DNA of 64,000 bases, taken from assembly GCA_963402885.1 (NCBI GenBank), contig OY727093.1, forward strand, positions 14,191,501 through 14,255,500. The letters run 5' to 3'. Source of the DNA: Antedon bifida. Its lineage: Eukaryota; Echinodermata; Crinoidea; Comatulida; Antedonidae. The translations under genes and the position numbers were made by a program. Shown piece by piece: positions 49,735 through 62,032 of the stretch. The notes below the pieces were generated by a model that saw only the letters and a program-made list of their open reading frames with translations, searched no databases and had not been told where the DNA came from. How positions within the stretch are numbered: position 1 is the first letter of the stretch; each line of letters starts with the position of its first letter.

Positions 49735-52700
49735 TCAGAATTTCCCCGAGTACATTTTACGAATTCTTACATTCTCTAAGAGTGCCATGAATGAATTAGC
49801 TTCAAATACTCTTTGTACACAAATATCCCATAAACAAATCCAGATAACCAACACAAGAAATGCAGATATTACAAATTTAGCATAGATAATATCCATAATG
49901 GATGTTAGCTGTATAACAGAAAGTAAAAGGCCTAATAAAGCTGCTAAGTAGGCAGACTGAAACCTCTTGTGTTGAACTTCATTGTAAGCTAATAAAAACT
50001 TTTCTTCAACATTATCTAGTAAACTTGGTAAATCATTAGATGGACTTGGAGACTGCGCATCTGTAATAGAAAAATGTAAAATTATACGTAAATTAATAAA
50101 TGAATAGTAGAAAAACGTAACATTATAAGTAAAATAATAATAAATGAATCTAAAAGATATTAATTATTTTGGTTTGTGAAAAGCAAGGCCAGATAACCAA
50201 CTAATGTTACATAAGCAAGATGGCTTTATTGTTATCTTTTCCCTGGATTGGATTTGTTGGTTCTGTGTGCATGAATGGTCTCATGGTGTGCTGATTATTA
50301 TAGGCTCTACTCAACTTGTCTGACTCTAAACCTGTCCAATAAATCTATATTGTATACCGACTCATAATGTAACATAAGCGTATAAGAGGGCGCTGTAGTG
50401 CTGACGCCTGTACTCCTAGCTAACCTGGACAAATTTTTTTCTTTTTACCTTTATTTTACTGTTTTGGTTACTGTTATACCGTGAATTTATTATACTAGGC
50501 GACTTCAATGAATTTGATACTGATGAGTTAGAAAACCATCTCTTACTTAAACAAGTCGTTCTTTTCCCAACTCGCAAACAAAATTGCCTTGACAAAATTG
50601 TCACTGATGTTGATAATGTCTACGAAACACCCATAAAGCACAGTCCATTGGGCAAGAGTGACCACTGTGTTATCATTTGGAAGCCTTTAAATCAAATTCG
50701 CAAGCCTACCTCAAAAGCCTTGATCACAAGGCCATTCAGAGAATCTTGTATTCGATCGATGGGCCAATGGATAACTCAGGAATCATGGGAGGAGGTGTAT
50801 TTGGCAGAATCAGGAGAGAAAATGGCAGAAATCCTTGAAAATATACTAAAACAAAAATATGAAGAACATTTTCCGCAAAAAGTAATTCGACGACGAAATA
50901 ATGAAAAGCCGTGGATGAACTATCGCATACATAAATTGATTGATGAGCGACAAAAGGCATATAGATCTAATAATATAAATTTATGGCGAAGCCTAAGAAA
51001 CAAAGTAAAGTATGAAATTAACAAAGCTAAAGAGAAACATTATAAGGATAATATAGAAGGACTAAAAAATGCACAACCCGGTAAATGGAATAAAAAAATT
51101 AAAAACATTACAGGATATAACAATAAGTCAGACAATGTTAAATTAAATAATTATGGTGAATCTGTTGAAGAACAGGCTGAACAAATTAATGAACATTTCT
51201 CAAGAGTATGTTGCCAGCTTCCACCACTCAGATTGGAAACACTTCCCTCGTACTTGCCTACAAAACCACCCCCCAAAATATACCATGGAGAAATTTGGAA
51301 GAGTTTAAACAAATTAAACTCCAATAAATCTGGCCACCCAGATGATATTCCGGTGAAACTCATTAAGCTGTTTTCTTTTGAAATAGCACAACCCCTGTTT
51401 TTAATCTTTAATACCTGTCTAAACGAAGGGGTGTTTCCAACTGTGTGGAAGACCGCATCAATTGTACCAGTACCTAAAGTTAAAAAACCGACAATGGTTG
51501 GCCAATTACGACCTATTTCACTAACTAAAATATTGGGTAGAGTATTTGAATCATTCCTAGCGGGATGGTTAAAAACGGATTTCGAACCAGTATTGGATTG
51601 TAAACAGTATGGTAACGTGAGAGGAACTAGTACAACACATTACTTAGTAGATATGTTGAATACGGTTATATCCAATATTGATGTGCCAGGGACCTACGCC
51701 ACATTATGTACAGTTGATTTCACAACTGCGTTTGATAGGATAAACCATAATGTTGCTATTTCAAAGATGATAGAATCTGGTGTTAGACCGTCGATAATTC
51801 CAACGATTAGCAGTTTTCTGATGAATCGCACCCAGTGTGTGAAATTTAAGGGTCATTGTTCTGGACTAAGAACTATAACGTGTGGGGTCCCCCAGGGTAC
51901 CAAACTGGGACCCAGCATATTTACTGTTATGGTGAATGATGCGGGTAACACCACTGATAATCGTTGGAAATTTGTGGATGATCTAACACTGGGAGAAATA
52001 ATTAATATAAAAAATAATAGTACAGCATCAGAACTTCAATCTCATTTAGATTCCTTGAGTTGTTGGTGTAAACAAAATGACATGCTACCCAAGCCTTCGA
52101 AGTGCCATGTTATTAATATAAATTTTATGAAATCCCAAATAAACTATCCCCAATTTACTATAAGTGGTGAAAAAATTGATACTGTACATAGTATGAAATT
52201 ATTAGGTCTTGAGCTACAAGACAATTTAGGTTGGGATATCCAAATCAAAAGTATTATCTCTAGAGCAAGTAGAAGAATGTTTCTTCTTTATGTATTGAGA
52301 GGCTATAGTGCACCTATTGGTGACATGTTAAGTATTTATCAACTCTATATTCGACCGCTGACTGAGTATGCATGTGTTGTTTGGCACTCTAGCATTACAA
52401 AACATCAGACCAATGAAATTGAGAGGTTGCAAAAGCGAGCGTGCAAAATTATACTTGGCCAGGACTATGAGAGCTATGATACGGCACTTACTCAACTTAA
52501 AATTACCAGCCTTGCTGAACGTAGAGAAAAATTAACATTAAAATTTGGAGAAGGTATCCTTAAGTCAGAGAGACATCGTAATATGCTGCCTGCTGAAAGA
52601 CCTAATATATCTAGATTACGTAACCCCAATAGATTTACATTACCTAAAATAAAAACTAATCGATATAAAAATTCAACGATTCCCTATATTATAAACAAAT

Positions 52701-55700
52701 TAAATTCCTCCTGTGAAAAATTAAATTAAAAAAATATATAATGAATGATTGTGCAATATTACCGCCTAAAATAATCAAATGAAGAGCACTGCAGACAACG
52801 TTTAATATTAATATATACTGTAAATTTTTTTTTTTTTTTAAATTTTCTTTTTTGTATTTGTATTTTCCGAAATTTAATATATTTTTGTAGATTTTTAATG
52901 TTGTGAATATTTTAGTGAATAATTGTGCAATATTGCCACCTATACTAAAAGATAATAATAATAATCAAATAAAGAACAGTGCAGATAGGTTTTAGTATAT
53001 TATAATGTAAATTTTTCGTTTTTTTAAATAAAAGTGCAATTGTATTTTCCAAAATTTTGTATATATTTTAAGATTCTTAATATTTTAAATTTTAGTGAAT
53101 AATTGTGAAATTTTGTAATTGTATTTTCCGAATTTATTATTGTAGTTTTTATAGATTTCATTTCAATATTTTTTATTGTAATACAAACGTTATTAGCTAT
53201 GTGCTATTGTTTTTGTAATTTTATATATACCGTAATAAATAAATAAAAAAAAAAAAAAAAAAACAAATATATTAAAGACACCTTCCCTACAATTTGTGAC
53301 GTTTTGTAAAAATAATACATATATATTACTTTAAAAACATTAAACCAGGTCATTCCTTGTCTTAAATGTACGTTTTATGGTAAATTACGATAAAAAGTGA
53401 GAAACAATGCACTACCAAAGTAGCTTGCGGCGACTGACCTCTCGTGGACGGTCTTTAGGCCTAACCTAGCTAGGCTTAGTTTTGTAGGCCTAGCTGGTAA
53501 ACATCGGTAACGTACGAACATCGTACACTAGTTATATACCTAGCCTGACGTTGTTTAGTTGCTGCATTAATTGTCTTTCTATTTTTGCCAGACTCCGTTG
53601 ATACAAATTGGGGGAAAACCCGGTATTTTCGCTGAAAAGTTAGGAGTCTTCCATTTGTTTTGGCCTCACGATCGATCGAAAAGTGGGTGAATTACAGAAG
53701 AAAAACAAAAATATCAATCCGTGCGCAATGCATTTTGGGATTTATAGCGGGCCGCTAAAATTATTAGAATCAACTTATTTTTCACATTTTTAACCATTTA
53801 AAGACGAAATAAGTTATCGCAATAGGACCATATAGTATTATTTTTACATTAAATATAGTTTGTGATCTTAAATTAGAACTTAAAAAACGTAGGGAGGTGT
53901 CTATAACAATAAATACTTACCATGACAATGTTGAATTTCCAAAGTTGCTGACACGGCCTCATGATCAGATGGATTCAGATCTGAATGAGGGATCTTTCGT
54001 AATGCCAGACGAGCATCTGTGCACTGCACCTTGTAACCACTGTTGGTATTGTACATTATGTAATCAATGCGCATCCCTTTTGGAAATTGTTCATAGACCC
54101 TGTGTACAAGGCCTGTGTAACAATTTGTATTGCACTCACATGTCTCTCCACTGCCATCCTGCAAGATATTGAAAAAAATAATTTGACTTGTTTAATTTAT
54201 GTCATTTCTATATTAAAATAATATATTTGTTATAACATTAAATTGAAAGAACAAAATTGATATGGATGGTCATTAAATAGTCTGGTATGTAGAGATTTAA
54301 AATAGTTATTGTTTATACTAATTCACGTCCAGTAGGGTTTTATGATATAAAATGATATCAAGTACATGTTATTATATATTTTTCTTTTCAGTAGGCCATA
54401 AGCAGTAGTTCAAAAGATGCCTAGAACATGGATTTCGTTCCCACCTCTTGGATCTACATTTTGAAAGTTGATATTGTGAAATGAATATGTTACCCATACT
54501 ATATCAAAAGTTCTCCATGAAATACCTGTACACTTTTGAGCAATGGCCTCTCAAAGGTACCCCACTACTGCAAAAAAGGCACTTTTTGAGGTCTGGAGGT
54601 ACTTTAATGGGCCAATATCTTTAAAAGTATTTGTCCAAATGCAATTGTCTTTTCTCTGTGAGTAGTCCAGTATATTGTGAACACTTATCCAAAATTTTAA
54701 ATTTTAAAAATAATTATTTTGTATGTGAGGAAAACTGAAAAATTACAATTATTTAGTTGTAAATGCACTTTTCAAGATTTTTAAGACACAATATCTTCGT
54801 AACTAATTGACATACCCTATTTATATTTTTTTCCCAACTATTTGAGAGGGCTGTTAACCAACATTTAAAGTTTTAACTTGTCAGCTTTAGGAAGTTTTTA
54901 TTTATGAAGATGCAAAAACTGAGATTTGGCCAATTTTATAGATAATTTTAATATTTTTTAGTCGTTTTTTGAGCAGTTATATCTTGATAATCAACTCTCA
55001 CTATGTATTTATATTCATGCAATGGGTATCCTAGTGAGTTAGTGACACACAAGTGAAGTTTCAATGCAAAAGAAATTATTATGCAATAATAATGATTGCA
55101 ACTTACATTGCACTTTTTTTGTTTTTAGTGCCAATATTTTGTGAACTCGATCGACTCAAACCGTAAAAAAAAGGCGCCTGCATAAATACTATCCCTTTTC
55201 TGTTCAACTACATGAGAGGGTTGATAAACAACCTTTTCAAACCAGCTTGATGAATTTTTTTTATATAGGAAGATGCGTTGCACCAGCTGAGAATTTGCTA
55301 ATTTTATAAATAATTTTGATGTTTTATTTGTTTTGAAAAGTACGTAAGCCTACATGATTTCTTAGAAAGTGACTTGACATAATAATATTTATATTCATGC
55401 AATGGATATGCTAGTAGGTTAGTGACACCCGAGTAAATTTTCAACACAAAAAATAAATGATTATGTAATAACTTATTTATTGTAACTTAAATATTGCATT
55501 TTTTGGGAGTTTTTAGTGCCAATTTAGGCCACCAGAAGCTTCCATAAAAACAACCCCTTTATTCTGTGAAACACCAGATAAGTAGGCCTGCCATCCCATT
55601 TTTACTGTTGTTATATTGATAACATGAATGTAACTCTTGTGGAGAGAATTATTGTTGATAATGATATGAACTGGACATAACACACAATATAAAAACAAAT

Positions 55701-58700
55701 ACCTTCTGTACACATGTACCTCATGGTACATGTATTTTCATTTATTTTTATTTTGTTTCTTTTGGATTTGTGTTTTTTCACAACCCTACATGTTGCCCAA
55801 TATACAATGTATATAATCCTACTCTTCTCTAGATACGTTGTATCAGCATAACTAGTAGTCAATTAGAAAAGTTGTCAATTTTAGGTGCGGCATGGCCAGT
55901 GTACAATGGAAATAGCAAATATACTTTAACTATGTAGTAATAATTACTATGTGGAATATCCTTCATATACAGTATGTACATACTACATGGTAGGTAGGTA
56001 CAATTAAATATTGTGCTGTTGAAATAAAATGTGATCAACAGAGATTCAGCAACATTTGCAGTAAGTATTTTACATTCAGCCAGTTGATGGTTGTGAAGTT
56101 TATGAAAAATTCAAGATGATGACAATTGTTTTGAAGCTGGTATCATTTCTGTAACAAATAATCAAGAATAGATTATCTAATTTATATCGATTACTTAATA
56201 TTTTAGTTAAACTGAATATTATTAAATTACAATGAATCTTTTTGGTTTTATATTTAAAAATTAGTTCAGATTTGTGGTAAACCATACACAGAAATGTTGA
56301 AACATTCTCAACTTTACTTACTCTACCACACACTTTACATTACTATATAGTGTTTATTGACAATGCAACCTGGTATATAAAACATTTTTAAAGTAATGGA
56401 TGTTTTTCAGCTATTTATTGCATTCATTACTATGTTTAACTTTCATTACTAATTTTACTAATATTGTACATAATTACAACAAAACATAAATCATTTGGCA
56501 TTTCTCATCTCTACATTAAAAAAGGATCCAAAACTTACCAGAATCAGTGAACATGTTAAGCATCTTTGTGCCTCCGTTCCACTAGACAACCTAGACATAA
56601 ATTGAATTGAAAAGATACAGTTGAAATGAAATATATTATTTTAAATTAAAATGAAGCATTTATAAATAAAAATAATACCGGGCTGATGTATGAATACTAG
56701 GCCTGGTCCGAGGATGAATGAATGCATAATTAATACTAAATAGGATAGCCTATGTACAGTATATAGGGAAAGCCTGCTTACTAGGCCAGACCAAATTAAT
56801 TATTTCAAACAATAACAGAATTAAACAACAGTAATTATTAATAATAATAAATAACAATATATTAATTTTAATGTGTATTTATTGTGTTTGCTCAAAATGT
56901 ACTAAAATTATGCTATCCTCACCTGTGTCTTTGTATTCCGTTTGTCGCCGTTTTAACTTAATAATAGCCCATTTAGTTATTATAGTTTAGTAGCAGGCCT
57001 AACTGTACTGTGCTGTTGCTGGGCCTACCTAGCCTATGCCATCTTGAGAGTAGCCTAGTATACACCTCCAGACCTAGGCTAGTGTGCTACCTTAAGCCTT
57101 TAGACGTAGCTAGCTAGGCTAGGCCTAGCCTTTCTGTACGAATATTAATATAGCACACTGGTTTAAGTGGTAACATTCTAAAAATCCCATTTCCTATAAT
57201 ATGAGCAGGAGACTATTTCAATACAATAGGATGATCATAAGATGCATCATTTCTTCGTTTACAGTAGCATTTGTTCGGTGGGGAAATCCTTTTCTTCCAC
57301 GTCTAGTTACTCCATTCATGATTGAATATTTTTGTCCACGTGTGACGTTGCGTGTGTGAGTTTTGGGGATTCCCTCATCTGTAACCAGAGCATGATTGGT
57401 GAAATACGATCACGTGGTACAGTTTTTAAGACGTTGCGGATAATTTGAACGTGTAACGTTCGGCCCGACCAAATCACTCACGCGGTGTATATTAAAATAA
57501 AGTACCAAAATAAAACAGTAATTTCTCAAAATTGTCTAACACGATTATGGAGAACTTTTGATATGTTGTTATTTATAAAATTATTATTCTAAATATGTAA
57601 AGAAATTGTAGATCCATGATATCGGAACGAGATGAAACGTTAGAATTTACTGCTTATGGCCTACAGAGACTAAATGCATCAATCATCAGCTTCAACGCCA
57701 CGAAACTCACTTATCACAGAGGGCGGTCTTCAGTTTCGGAATAAACTTATTTATATACCGTACTTAGTATTTTGACAGTTTTTTTACATTAAAAATGTAT
57801 AAAACGTACAATTAAATATCACAATAACATTAAAGATGTATTGTCCCTTTGTCAAATTCCAAAAAAATAAAAAATAAAAGATTTAAAAAAAAAGTGGGTC
57901 GTTTTGAAGTATCATAATAGTTATTAACTTTCACCAAAAATTAGTTGAAAAAAAAATCATTTAACTGAAATACAGACGTTTTTTGGTTTAAAAAATAACT
58001 TTGACTTCCAGTCAAAGTTTTCGATCAAAACATATCTCATAATGCAACGCGCTTATTTGGCTACTCTGTATGCATAATCATAAAACTTCCTTGCGATCTG
58101 TGTGAAAACACCTTCTCAACCGTGACGAGTTGTAAACAATCCTAATTAGCATCATGCATAATGTATAATCATGGTTTGAAATCTTTGTTTACTTTCGCTC
58201 GCGACGATTTTCCAGACGAAACGTAATCAAATTAATTTAGCTGTTAATTACGTAAAATTGTTGTTTTTGGCTCGAATTTTCGACTTAAAGTGAATAACTT
58301 TAATATTACTTTGATATGTCAATTTAAATTTAGAATATTCTGACCTTCATTTTTTTGTGTTTCAAGGGACAATACATCTTTAATATAATAATATTAGCAT
58401 GTAGTTCTAATATTTAATAATTCTATATATTACATAGCCTATGTAAATACGTGAACGTGATTGGTTGAAACTGCGTCACATGACTATCGCTGCGAGGATC
58501 GTAAATCGTATATATCCTCGAGAACGATGATATTGACTGAGTAATTTTCGCGTAATTATCGTGTCCCCTGTTAATAATCATATACATTCTCGAGTTCGAT
58601 GATATTGACTGTGTAATTTTCGTGTGGCAACACTCGCGTTCGCCGATAAATAAACAAAAGTCATCTACTGGATTTGAACTCGGGTGGAATTGTCACATCG

Positions 58701-61631
58701 CAAGACAACGCTTGAACCACTGCGCCACGGAAGTTGCTTGAAGAAATTAATTATCTAAACTATTTAAACTATGCATACATAGCGCCCTCATTTGTTATTA
58801 GTCCTCCCTAAATGTGATGAAACACCGTTTGTGATTGGTCAATACTCACGGTAGTAACCTAGTAACTAGTACGCGCTGAACATCCGGTGATTCGGCTCCT
58901 CGAAGAGAAGACGACGAATTGTTTATTCGGCCTACCTGATTATAATATTATTATTAATAGGCTTATTGATGGAAATTCTTCTGTTAATTTAAACGACCTA
59001 GGCCTAAGTGAATATTTTATTGCCAAGGAATCATTAATTAGTAATTATCTGTATATTATTCTTCGCAAGGTAAGGTGTCTAGGCAGGAGGCTTGTCTACA
59101 TACAATACAAATACTATAGAATAGGAGGCCTAGCCTAGCTTCACCCAACCCAGCAGACTTGTTCTTGGCTATATAATATAACAGATATCGCCTTTTATAT
59201 CGGTAAAATATAAGATTTAACATCCCCTCGGGATGATATTATGTTCTCGGGGAATTATATATCCCTCAGCTGCCGCTTCGGGATATATATATTCCCTCGA
59301 ACATAATATCATTCCCTCGGGGATGTCAAATCTTATATTTCACCTCTAAGCAGGCAATATCTGTATAATATTAATTGTTATGACCCAAATATTTTTACTG
59401 TTGCACTCAAGTTGAAAAGGTTGATATTTGAAATACAGAGGCAAATTGAATTCATGGATATTGATGGCAATTAATAATGTTGTCAACAAACAACCACTCT
59501 CCAACCATACACCCCCACAATTACAAATTGTTGTGACTTATTGTTTTCCCTTTTAGTTGCAATAACAGATTTATTACTTACATCAGCATTTGGCCTTTCA
59601 TCCCAAACATCTTTTAGGCCAGCATTGGCCATCAATACTTTTTTAGCCAATGAAAAAGGCTCACTGTTGAAATCTCCCATTAATACATTGACGTTAGCAG
59701 ATGTCCCAACTTGCCTTATTATGTTGCTAATCTCATAACATTGCGCCAACCGATGAGAGAACAGTACATCAGACTTTTCGTAGTGTAAGGGTGTATAAAT
59801 TGCACAAACCTGAAAACAAATAAAAGAAACAACTGTGATGTGTAATTCAATCAAGTGATAATGCAGGCGCACCGTCCCAGCTTATAGCTATACTTGAATA
59901 CAACATCTTAAGATATCATTTTTCAATTGTATTTGCTAATTTTACAAATAACATCATTGATAGGCCTATATTCAGTAAAATGTAGGAATTTGGACAATGA
60001 AATGTCTGTACATCAATACAAACTTTTTTGATAACTCTTGATTTCAGCAAGACTCTGTCTACACTATCAACTTGTGATGTGCCCAAATATGGTAGTAATA
60101 TGACATCATCATGTTCATATATTATGGGTACATCACATTTTTTTCCCATAATGTTTGATAGTGTAGACAGAGATTTAGTTACTGCAGATATTTCTTGAAT
60201 ATTTAGATATACACCTTAAACTCTTGAGTTACTTAACCAATCCAAATCCAGAATCCAAGAATATTCTTGTAGATTCATATCAATCATGGCATAAACCAGA
60301 AGTTATAGATTGTACATTACAATCCTATCAACATACAAAAACATATATTTAAATTATGGTACTGTATGACAAAAAGGCTTACGTGTGTTGTGAAAATATT
60401 GATGATAAAGCCTTTATGTTTGATTTTAACCAGGCCTAGCATTCGTCTAGCATACCAATCAAGCTGATTCAACTTATATGGAGATGAGTTGAGTGAATAA
60501 TAAAAGATGGCTGATTCAATAATAGGACAATTTGAGAATATGCAAACACCGCTTTTAATACCGCTAAAAATGATTACAAAATAAATTACAAAAACAAAAA
60601 GTAATTATTATTAACTTAATACTACCTGTACATTTAAAATAAATAAAATCATGCAATGGAGTAGAGTAACTGAATAATGTAAAAATAGAATGAATTATCA
60701 ACACAAAAATTCATAACCAATATTTATACCTGTGAAAATAGTGGTGAAAGGGATGTGTTAGAGACAGGTGGTCACATAGCAATGTGTAGTCTGAAGTATA
60801 AATAACCTTCAAAATAAAAGAATAAATATCTATATACTGTATTATTATTAGTAATCTTTTTTTATATAACAGCAGCTTATTTTCAGTTTTAGCACATCCA
60901 GCGATATATATGGATTATAACAACCATCCAAGCATTTCACTTATGCACACAATTATTATTATTATAAATACTCATTATACTAGTAATGCATAACAATGCG
61001 CAGTAAAAAATATTATACATTGTAATTCAAATCAAAGACACAAAATAGTTGTAATAAAAATTGAATGGGTTTGTCAATAAAGAAAAAAAAATAAAAGCAA
61101 TATTAAAGTTCCCGTTAGAAGCACCTCTTGCAATGCAATAACATCATATTCTCCTTTAGATAATTCCTCTGCTATGAACTTGAAACGAATGGTTTTATCA
61201 CTGGTAACTAAAGGCACACCCCTGTTGAACGAATATACCGTTTGATTTAATTTTAAGTAAGGATTGTTTTCAATTAAAATAATAAATTATAAAAATAATA
61301 AATCAATAATAGGCCTATAATATTATTTTACTACTAGGCCTAGACTCTAGACCTACTTACTAGGCTAGCTAGGCCTAGGCCCAGATAGGCTTATTTAATT
61401 TAGTTAATAAATAGACCCTAGGCTAGGCGCCTAGCTAGTCTAGGAGCTTCATAATAATAGGCTAGCCTAGTATTTAGTAGGTAGCCTAGGCCCTATACTA
61501 GTAGTAGGCCTAGCCGCCCTACTTAGTCCTACACTAGGCTAGCTAGCTAGGCCTAATTTGAAAAAATGAGATATATTAATAACAAACCAGCAATTCAAAG
61601 TTAACATCCGAAGCGAGACTCCCATACTCAT
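49735..61631 (-). CDS. SMPD2: Neutral sphingomyelinase (SMPD2-like), seven exons, 392 aa
   Basis: A Mg-dependent phosphodiesterase of the DNase I-like fold that cleaves sphingomyelin to ceramide, membrane-anchored. Exons: 61588-61631, 61125-61221, 60730-60806, 60383-60551, 59582-59809, 53921-54158 and 49735-50060 (1179 bp, phases agree). It starts MSMGVSLRMLTLNCW, joined to GVP as in human LNCWGIP. The catalytic set is visible: LQE (metal glutamate), GDFN, RIDYIMY and SDHEA (histidine). The last exon adds two membrane helices (AALLGLLLSVIQL and FVISAFLVLVIWICLW), as expected for this family. Human DWFSGKAVG corresponds to DWYARRMLG here, so the Asp is kept but the Lys of the Asp-Lys switch is Arg. 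An AATAAA overlaps the stop-codon region at 49725-49730. A LINE sits in intron 6 in the opposite sense. The exon 5 to exon 6 join (NAD|DGSGETCE) is in frame. Confidence 0.88.
50470..53262 (+). mobile_element. LINE, CR1/L2-like, 5'-truncated, reverse transcriptase intact
   Basis: A non-LTR retrotransposon that entered intron 6 of the sphingomyelinase gene in antisense. It begins within the apurinic endonuclease (EFIILGDFNEFD, then SPLGKSDHCVIIW). The open frame, from at least 50483 and with ATG at 50648, runs uninterrupted to 52729: reverse transcriptase blocks LRPISLTKILGRVFESFL, LCTVDFTTAFDRINHN, TCGVPQGTKLGPSIFTVMVN, the catalytic FVDDLTL, then SMKLLGLELQDNLGW and a C-terminal NRYKNSTIPYIINKLN. 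The 3' UTR (52730-53262) contains a degenerate direct repeat (ttgtgcaatatt at 52749 and 52923) and ends in AATAAATAAA plus about 19 A. The missing 5' endonuclease half makes it immobile, but the long open frame implies youth. Clade assignment is tentative. Confidence 0.88.
54830..55530. repeat. Degenerate tandem duplication, about 370-bp period
   Basis: Text such as aattttataaataattttga, tatttatattcatgcaatgg and ttagtgacac recurs at about 54930-55145 and 55290-55530, with the spacer tttttagtgccaat ending both. It is part of intron 5 of the sphingomyelinase gene. Nothing coding. Confidence 0.6.
55531..58660. other. Large intron 5 of the SMPD2-like gene, middle part
   Basis: No additional coding exon is needed or convincingly seen. 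A TAGGCC-rich patch lies at 56990-57130. Otherwise AT-rich and without recognised features. Confidence 0.5.
58663..58734 (-). repeat. tRNA-like sequence (SINE head or tRNA pseudogene)
   Basis: On the minus strand, TGGCGCAGTGGTTCAAGCG (A box) and GAGTTCAAATCC (B box) are well kept, but the acceptor ends do not pair and the anticodon arm has a loop of nine. A tRNA-derived repeat is more likely than a gene. Confidence 0.55.
59207..59345. repeat. Long foldback with about 58-nt arms
   Basis: aaatataagatttaacatcc (left) and ggatgtcaaatcttatattt (right) are inverted, and the arms continue through ccctcggg, gatattatgttc and atatatccc to a short loop near ctgccgcttc. It is in intron 5, close to exon 5. 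It could be a MITE or an RNA hairpin. Confidence 0.75.
60051..60173. mobile_element. MITE, GCTCTGTCTACACTATCAAA family, copy 5
   Basis: ACTCTGTCTACACTATCAA and TTTGATAGTGTAGACAGAG form inverted ends with the usual interior (gatgtgcccaaatatggtag). It lies in intron 4 of the sphingomyelinase gene. Confidence 0.7.
61318..61558. repeat. TAGGCCTA-dense patch in intron 1 of the SMPD2-like gene
   Basis: Overlapping aggcctag, ctagcc and gcctaggc words fill most of this interval, similar to 42480-43010. Confidence 0.65.
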
Positions 61632-62032
61632 AGTATTAGGGTTGCAACAAAATAAATAAATAAAACAAATTTGGCACGAACACACATGTGATGAATCGTC
61701 AACTCCGAAAAACTAAAACATATTATACAGTAAAAAAAGAAAGAGCTCGAGCGAAATATCACAATCGCACATAGATAGGCGCCATCTACCTCCGATTCAA
61801 CAATTTTGGCCACACATATTCAACGTCATGTTTCTTTTTCTATGGGTTTCTCCATGAGCTATTATATCTAATGGCATTCCCCCTCATTTGATTGATTTTG
61901 TGTATTCTTTACTCCATGCTTTTACGTACATACGTACCTTTACTATTTTTTTCGGAGTTGAGCGCCAAATTTGTTTTATTTATTTTGTTGCAACTCTAAT
62001 ACTATGAGTATTATAGGAGTCTCGCTTCGGAT
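61606..62032. repeat. Inverted repeat containing a copy of SMPD2-like exon 1
   Basis: The left arm (61606-61676) includes the minus-strand start codon and first codons; the right arm (61964-62032) is its inverse and reads ATGAGTATTATAGGAGTCTC on the plus strand, facing WEE1. Arms are about 70 bp with a few differences, and a shorter further match (caactccgaa) extends inward. The copied frame closes after 17 codons and is not a gene. Confidence 0.85.

Noticed and set aside
49685-49885. Plus-strand 66-codon frame
   Set aside because: Shadow of the last sphingomyelinase exon on the opposite strand.
56539-56581. Possible extra exon (WNGGTKMLNMFTDSG) in the SMPD2-like gene
   Set aside because: It has AG/GT borders but a length of 43 bp; including it throws the next exon out of frame into a stop, while joining exon 5 directly to 53921-54158 is in frame and matches the family.
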